A DNA stretch of 64,000 bases from Anaerocolumna sp. MB42-C2 (GTDB lineage: Bacteria; Bacillota; Clostridia; Lachnospirales; Lachnospiraceae). Positions 60,980-64,000 of the stretch are shown here, piece by piece. Both the position numbers and the translations under genes were made by a program. The stretch covers positions 6,039,501 to 6,103,500 of the forward strand of contig NZ_CP133190.1 in NCBI RefSeq assembly GCF_030913705.1, given 5' to 3'. Positions within the stretch are counted from its first letter, which is position 1. Each line of letters opens with the position of its first letter. The notes under the pieces are model-generated. The model worked only from the letters and a program-made list of their open reading frames with translations. It did no database searches and was not told where the DNA came from.

Positions 60980-62200
60980 ATGAATGCAAACTTTTTCAAA
61001 TTACTAGTTGCTCGTATTAATATAAACTTTGCTGATAGTTTGTTTTACGTTATATGTATGTGGAGTATATATCAAATAAGTGGAAATGAATTGCTAACCG
61101 GTTTAGCAGGTGCACTATTTTCAATTCCTGAAATAATTAGTATATTTTGGGGACCTATAGTAGATAAATATGACAAGAAAAAATTACTTTTAATATGTTG
61201 TCTTTTAGAAATAATTTTTATGTTTATAATGACACTTGTCATGGCAAAATTTAATAATGTTTATATTCTATTATTTTCTATACCATTCATTTCATGTGTT
61301 TCAAATCTGACATATCCTATAGAAAATTCATTCTTACTTGAAATAGTCAGTAAAGATAAAATGATAAAAGCAAATTCTGTTATGGAAGCTGCTTACACTG
61401 GAATGGATTTGATTTTAAATGGATTGTCAGGTTTTTTACTGTCTATTTTTTCAATTTCAGTAATTATGGGACAAAGTACCGTGTTTTATATATTTGCATT
61501 ATTATTAGTATTGTTTATTGTCAATTACAAATCAAACACACTTTTAGATCATAAAGATTATAACCAAAGCACTAAATACATAGACGATTTTAAAATTGGC
61601 ATGGAGTATATTTTCAAAAATAAAATATTAATATTATTATGCCCTTTAGTCCTGGTAAATCTTTTTAATGCTATTTTAACTGTAGGTTTGCCTATATTTG
61701 TTTCTGAATCTGGAATAACTTCATTTGGTTATGGTGGTATTTTAACTCTAAGAGGAATTGGATATTTAGTTGGAACAATATTTTCTGAAAGGATAGCAAA
61801 CAAATACAAAATTGGTAAATTATTGGTTATGGCTTATATTATAATAGGGGGAATCTGGATAGTTATAGCAAGTTTTGGTAGTCAATTTTTGATTCTAGAA
61901 ATCATATTATTTATTTTTTCAAATTTTTTTAACGGAGTAATTAATGTAATATATGGCACTTATTTTCAAATAGTGCCACCGGAAAACATGGTTGCAAGGG
62001 TATACACAATAAATATGACACTGGTTACACTAGCCATGCCGGCCGGCTCTATACTTGGTGGAATACTTGCAAAAATGTTTGGTGGAACATTTACTTTATT
62101 AATTTATGGTGTAATGATATTTGTTTTAGCTGTTGTTATGTTTTTTCTTAAACCTATTAGAAACTTGGGATATTTGGAGAATCTTAATAATGGAAAGTAG
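60980..62200 (+). CDS. MFS transporter (macrolide-efflux-like)
   Basis: A 406-residue membrane protein with about 12 helices. The N-terminus MNANFFKLLVARININFADSLFYVICMWSIYQISGNELLTGLAG and the loop IISIFWGPIVDKYDKKKLLL are like the MefA/major-facilitator efflux group, with D-K-Y-D-K-K-K in place of the R-G-R-R motif. Its base composition is clearly more AT-rich than the flanking degV, beta-CASP and aroE genes. A broken regulator gene and a palindrome follow it. This fits a horizontally gained drug- or peptide-efflux gene. Substrate unknown. Confidence 0.82.
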   Translation: MNANFFKLLVARININFADSLFYVICMWSIYQISGNELLTGLAGALFSIPEIISIFWGPIVDKYDKKKLLLICCLLEIIFMFIMTLVMAKFNNVYILLFSIPFISCVSNLTYPIENSFLLEIVSKDKMIKANSVMEAAYTGMDLILNGLSGFLLSIFSISVIMGQSTVFYIFALLLVLFIVNYKSNTLLDHKDYNQSTKYIDDFKIGMEYIFKNKILILLCPLVLVNLFNAILTVGLPIFVSESGITSFGYGGILTLRGIGYLVGTIFSERIANKYKIGKLLVMAYIIIGGIWIVIASFGSQFLILEIILFIFSNFFNGVINVIYGTYFQIVPPENMVARVYTINMTLVTLAMPAGSILGGILAKMFGGTFTLLIYGVMIFVLAVVMFFLKPIRNLGYLENLNNGK

Positions 62201-62241
62201 TAATAAAATAGGTCAACGCTTAGTTGAATAAAATCTTAAAA

Positions 62242-62257
62242 CTCAACTATAGTTGAG
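62242..62257. promoter_or_regulatory. 16-bp perfect palindrome
   Basis: CTCAACTATAGTTGAG, between the MFS gene and the truncated regulator. Its size fits an XRE-type repressor site, perhaps for the regulator now reduced to a remnant. Confidence 0.4.
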
Positions 62258-62352
62258 AAAACCTCCTTACAGTTGCTTGCATACAACTTAAATTTGAGAT
62301 AGACTAAAAATGTTTAATAAATTCAGTTTATAAAGAAATGGGGGATAATAAT

Positions 62353-62433
62353 ATGCAACAAAAAGGTCTTGGTCATAAAATATATGAGCTACGCAAGAAG
62401 AAAGGAGTAACACAGATACCTTTGATGAATTAA
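62353..62433 (+). pseudogene. Truncated XRE-type regulator (N-terminal 26 residues)
   Basis: ATG at 62353 opens MQQKGLGHKIYELRKKKGVT, a typical start of an XRE helix-turn-helix (Ig..I..LR..kg.TQ), but after TQ the frame reads IPLMN and ends in TAA at 62431. The rest of the HTH is missing, so part of the gene was deleted. It was probably the local regulator of the MFS gene. Confidence 0.65.
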
Positions 62434-62533
62434 TGAAGAAAAGAGGTTTTTTTTATTCACTTTACATGGTGTCAGGCAGTTCAAATCAAAATCAGTCAGA
62501 GGCTAGTTAGAAAACAAGGTAGTTGTAAATAAT

Positions 62534-62592
62534 AAATCTATCGAGCTTGGGCCTGGATTATAGTAATATTTCGCCCAAGTAAGATAGATTTT
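62534..62592. terminator. Large two-part hairpin downstream of aroE
   Basis: Outer stem AAATCTATC/GATAGATTT (62534-62542, 62583-62591) and inner stem CTTGGGC/GCCCAAG (62546-62552, 62573-62579). It follows aroE on the minus strand and faces the plus-strand remnant; it can serve as terminator for both. Confidence 0.65.
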
Positions 62593-62626
62593 GAATTATG
62601 TAACAGCCTCTTTTTGATACTATATA

Positions 62627-63403
62627 TTAAAAATCGTGTCCTGTTATATCTGCTAAAATCTTCTCATGAATCTCATCAATTACCTCATCTTTTATATCTT
62701 TATCCAGGAAAAATTCCACAGCATATTTCGCCTGGGCAACTAACATCTCAAGGCCATTAACCGCTTTCATACCTAATTCTTCCGCCTGAAGCAGTAATTT
62801 GGTTTTTAAGGGATTGTAAATAATATCAAGTACTGCTTCGCAATTCTGATATAATGTTAAATCAATAGGACTGGAATCAACGTTCGGATACATACCAACA
62901 GGGCTGGTATTTACTATCAGTTGTGCATCAGAATGATATTTCCTGCATTCCTCATAGGAAATAACACCATCCCCACTGATTCTTTTTACAATAATAATAT
63001 TTTGAGCTTTTAAATGCTCAAAAACTGCTAAAACAGCCTGGGCAGCCCCTCCATTACCAAGTACGATTACTTTTTTATTCTCTACAATTATACTGTTATG
63101 TTTAATCATATATAAAAATCCAAAAAAATCCGTATTATGCCCGATTAATTTACCATTTTTATTAACAATGGTATTTACGGCTCCAATCCGTTTTGCATTA
63201 TCATCCATCTCATCAAGATACGGGATTACGTCTCTTTTATAAGGGATCGTAACATTAATGGCTTTAAAATCCCGAACCTCCATGAAAGATTCAAATTCTA
63301 CCTTAGATAAAGGGGTCAGCTCATAGTCATAATCTGCAAGCTTCTCATGAATAATCTTTGAATAACTATGTCCCAATTTTTCTCCTATTAATCCGTATTC
63401 CAT
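62627..63403 (-). CDS. aroE: Shikimate dehydrogenase
   Basis: A 258-residue NADP-dependent enzyme of the shikimate pathway. Motifs are YGLIGEKLGHSYSKIIHEKL (shikimate-binding Ser pair), INVTIPYKRDVIPYLDEMDDNAKRIGAVNTIV (catalytic Lys in 'NVT.PyK'), GHNTDFFGF (Asp), VIVLGNGGAAQAV (nucleotide binding), and ending VNGLEMLVAQAKYAVEFF. It is slightly shorter than the usual 270-290 residues. It works in the same pathway that feeds pheA, 18 kb away. The ribosome site is AAAGGAAGG before ATG at 63403. Confidence 0.93.
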   Translation of the reverse strand: MEYGLIGEKLGHSYSKIIHEKLADYDYELTPLSKVEFESFMEVRDFKAINVTIPYKRDVIPYLDEMDDNAKRIGAVNTIVNKNGKLIGHNTDFFGFLYMIKHNSIIVENKKVIVLGNGGAAQAVLAVFEHLKAQNIIIVKRISGDGVISYEECRKYHSDAQLIVNTSPVGMYPNVDSSPIDLTLYQNCEAVLDIIYNPLKTKLLLQAEELGMKAVNGLEMLVAQAKYAVEFFLDKDIKDEVIDEIHEKILADITGHDF

Positions 63404-63530
63404 GTCATATGCCTTCCTTTAAAAAATAAATTAGTTAAAGAATAATATAATTAATATGAATTTGCAAGAAAAATATCCGGTCATAATTTCGTATGCCATA
63501 CATATATTGTTCTAAAGGAGGAGGAATGAG

Positions 63531-64000
63531 ATGAATAAAAAAGACGAGCTGTTGAAAATCTTTTCGGTAAAACTTAGGACAATTCTTTCCAAGATAAATT
63601 TTGATTATGATTTGTTACAGGAGATTCGTCTTAGAGTAAATGCGCCCTTGTTGGTAATCTACGATAACCAGGAGTTTTTTGTAACTTCACAGTCAACTCT
63701 GTCTGTAAGCGATGAAGATATCTATGTGATTACGAAAAATGAAATCCGGGAAACCATGGAATATATCAGCAATTATTCCTTGTATGCATTTGAAGAAGAA
63801 CTGAAACAGGGATTTATTACAATAACCGGAGGACATCGGGTAGGTATTATCGGGAAAGCAGTTTTGGAAGAAAATAAAATAAAAAGTATGAAGCATATAT
63901 CCTTTATCAACATCCGCCTATCCCATCAGGTGAAAGGTTGTGCCGATAAGGTAATACCTTATATTACCGGTGTTAAGGGTAATGATTGCTACCATACGTT
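63531..64000 (+). CDS. spoIIIAA: Stage III sporulation protein AA, N-terminal part (cut by window edge)
   Basis: Open from ATG 63531 to the window end (156 codons), with a perfect AAAGGAGGAGG site. The sequence shows the SpoIIIAA N-terminal region: LLQEIRLRVNAPLLVIYDNQEFFV, ITKNEIRETMEYISNYSLYAFEEELKQGFITITGGHRVGIIGKAV and MKHISFINIRLSHQVKGCADKVIPYI. The Walker A of this FtsK/PilT-like ATPase would lie just beyond the edge. It is the first gene of the spoIIIA operon, needed for the mother cell-forespore channel, so the organism is expected to sporulate. A CATACATAT stretch 25 bases upstream resembles a sigma-E -10, but no matching -35 was found at the right distance. Confidence 0.92.
   Translation, partial: MNKKDELLKIFSVKLRTILSKINFDYDLLQEIRLRVNAPLLVIYDNQEFFVTSQSTLSVSDEDIYVITKNEIRETMEYISNYSLYAFEEELKQGFITITGGHRVGIIGKAVLEENKIKSMKHISFINIRLSHQVKGCADKVIPYITGVKGNDCYHT

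Larger units (their letters stand above)
62201..62626. other. Intergenic region between the MFS gene and aroE
   Basis: It holds the palindrome (62242-62257), the truncated regulator (62353-62433) and the large hairpin at 62534-62592. Nothing coding is seen between 62434 and 62533. Confidence 0.6.

Noticed and set aside
63481..63515. Sigma-E promoter before spoIIIAA
   Set aside because: CATACATAT fits a -10, but no ATA-type -35 at 14-18 bases was found; left as a note only.
1..64000. CRISPR arrays, IS elements, prophage, integrase or attachment sites
   Set aside because: No regularly spaced repeats, no transposase or integrase gene and no direct-repeat duplication of a tRNA 3' end were found.

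Overview
The window looks like the chromosome of a low-GC, spore-forming, anaerobic Clostridia, most like the Lachnospiraceae (for example the Lachnoclostridium/Anaerocolumna group). The grounds are strong GGAGG-type ribosome sites, AT-rich intergenic DNA, a partial spoIIIAA gene at the right edge, many Dpp-type importers, a GH39 glycosidase, a fused chorismate mutase/prephenate dehydratase and a fused FolB-FolK. No plasmid, phage or IS element is evident. The assignment is inferred from gene content only.

Layout. (1) 1-10.6 kb: a carbohydrate-uptake locus with a LacI regulator, a lipoprotein binding protein, two permeases and two ATPases of the peptide/opine/nickel class, a GH39 beta-xylosidase-like enzyme, an Asp/Glu-racemase-like protein and a sugar isomerase/epimerase. 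(2) 10.7-11.2 kb: a frameshifted fragment of a secreted protein and two tRNA genes (Thr-CGT, Pro-CGG). (3) 11.6-17.6 kb: a second complete Dpp/Opp importer. (4) 17.7-27.2 kb: a visibly AT-rich island that reads as a RiPP (modified peptide) cluster. It holds a regulator with two helix-turn-helix domains, a possible small secreted signal peptide, a B12-type radical SAM protein, an MFS exporter, a 26-residue precursor peptide not previously delimited by long-ORF calling, two SPASM radical SAM enzymes around a PqqD-like protein, and an HExxH peptidase-like protein. (5) 27.6-33 kb: a two-component system divergent from an ABC-2 exporter. (6) 33-35.4 kb: a radical SAM DNA-repair pair under a promoter flanked by two LexA-like boxes. 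(7) 35.5-43 kb: a repeat lipoprotein, a HAD-GNAT fusion, an rRNA methyltransferase and folC-folE-folP-folBK. (8) 43-53 kb: a DUF5050-like protein, pheA, htrA, two glycosyltransferases, ilvN, ilvC, mutY and a VOC protein. (9) 53.2-57.7 kb: a LysR regulator divergent from leuB-leuC-leuD. (10) 58-64 kb: degV, a beta-CASP metallo-hydrolase, an AT-rich MFS gene beside a regulator remnant, aroE, and the start of spoIIIAA.

The main candidate for something undescribed is the 17.7-27.2 kb island. A 26-residue peptide (Trp16, Cys18, Trp19-Gly20-Lys21) sits between a cobalamin radical SAM/exporter pair and an operon of SPASM enzyme, PqqD-like carrier and SPASM enzyme. A strong hairpin directly follows the peptide gene, a typical way to make much precursor and little enzyme. 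A second, independent observation is a set of related structured intergenic elements. Two homologous leaders, ahead of the GH39 gene and leuD, keep two stems with different sequences and supply the ribosome site. A 38-nt ungapped repeat occurs three times, and a 28-29-nt repeat twice.

Limits: everything was read by eye. Family names rest on recognised motifs, promoters and hairpins on consensus matching, and no search or folding was run.
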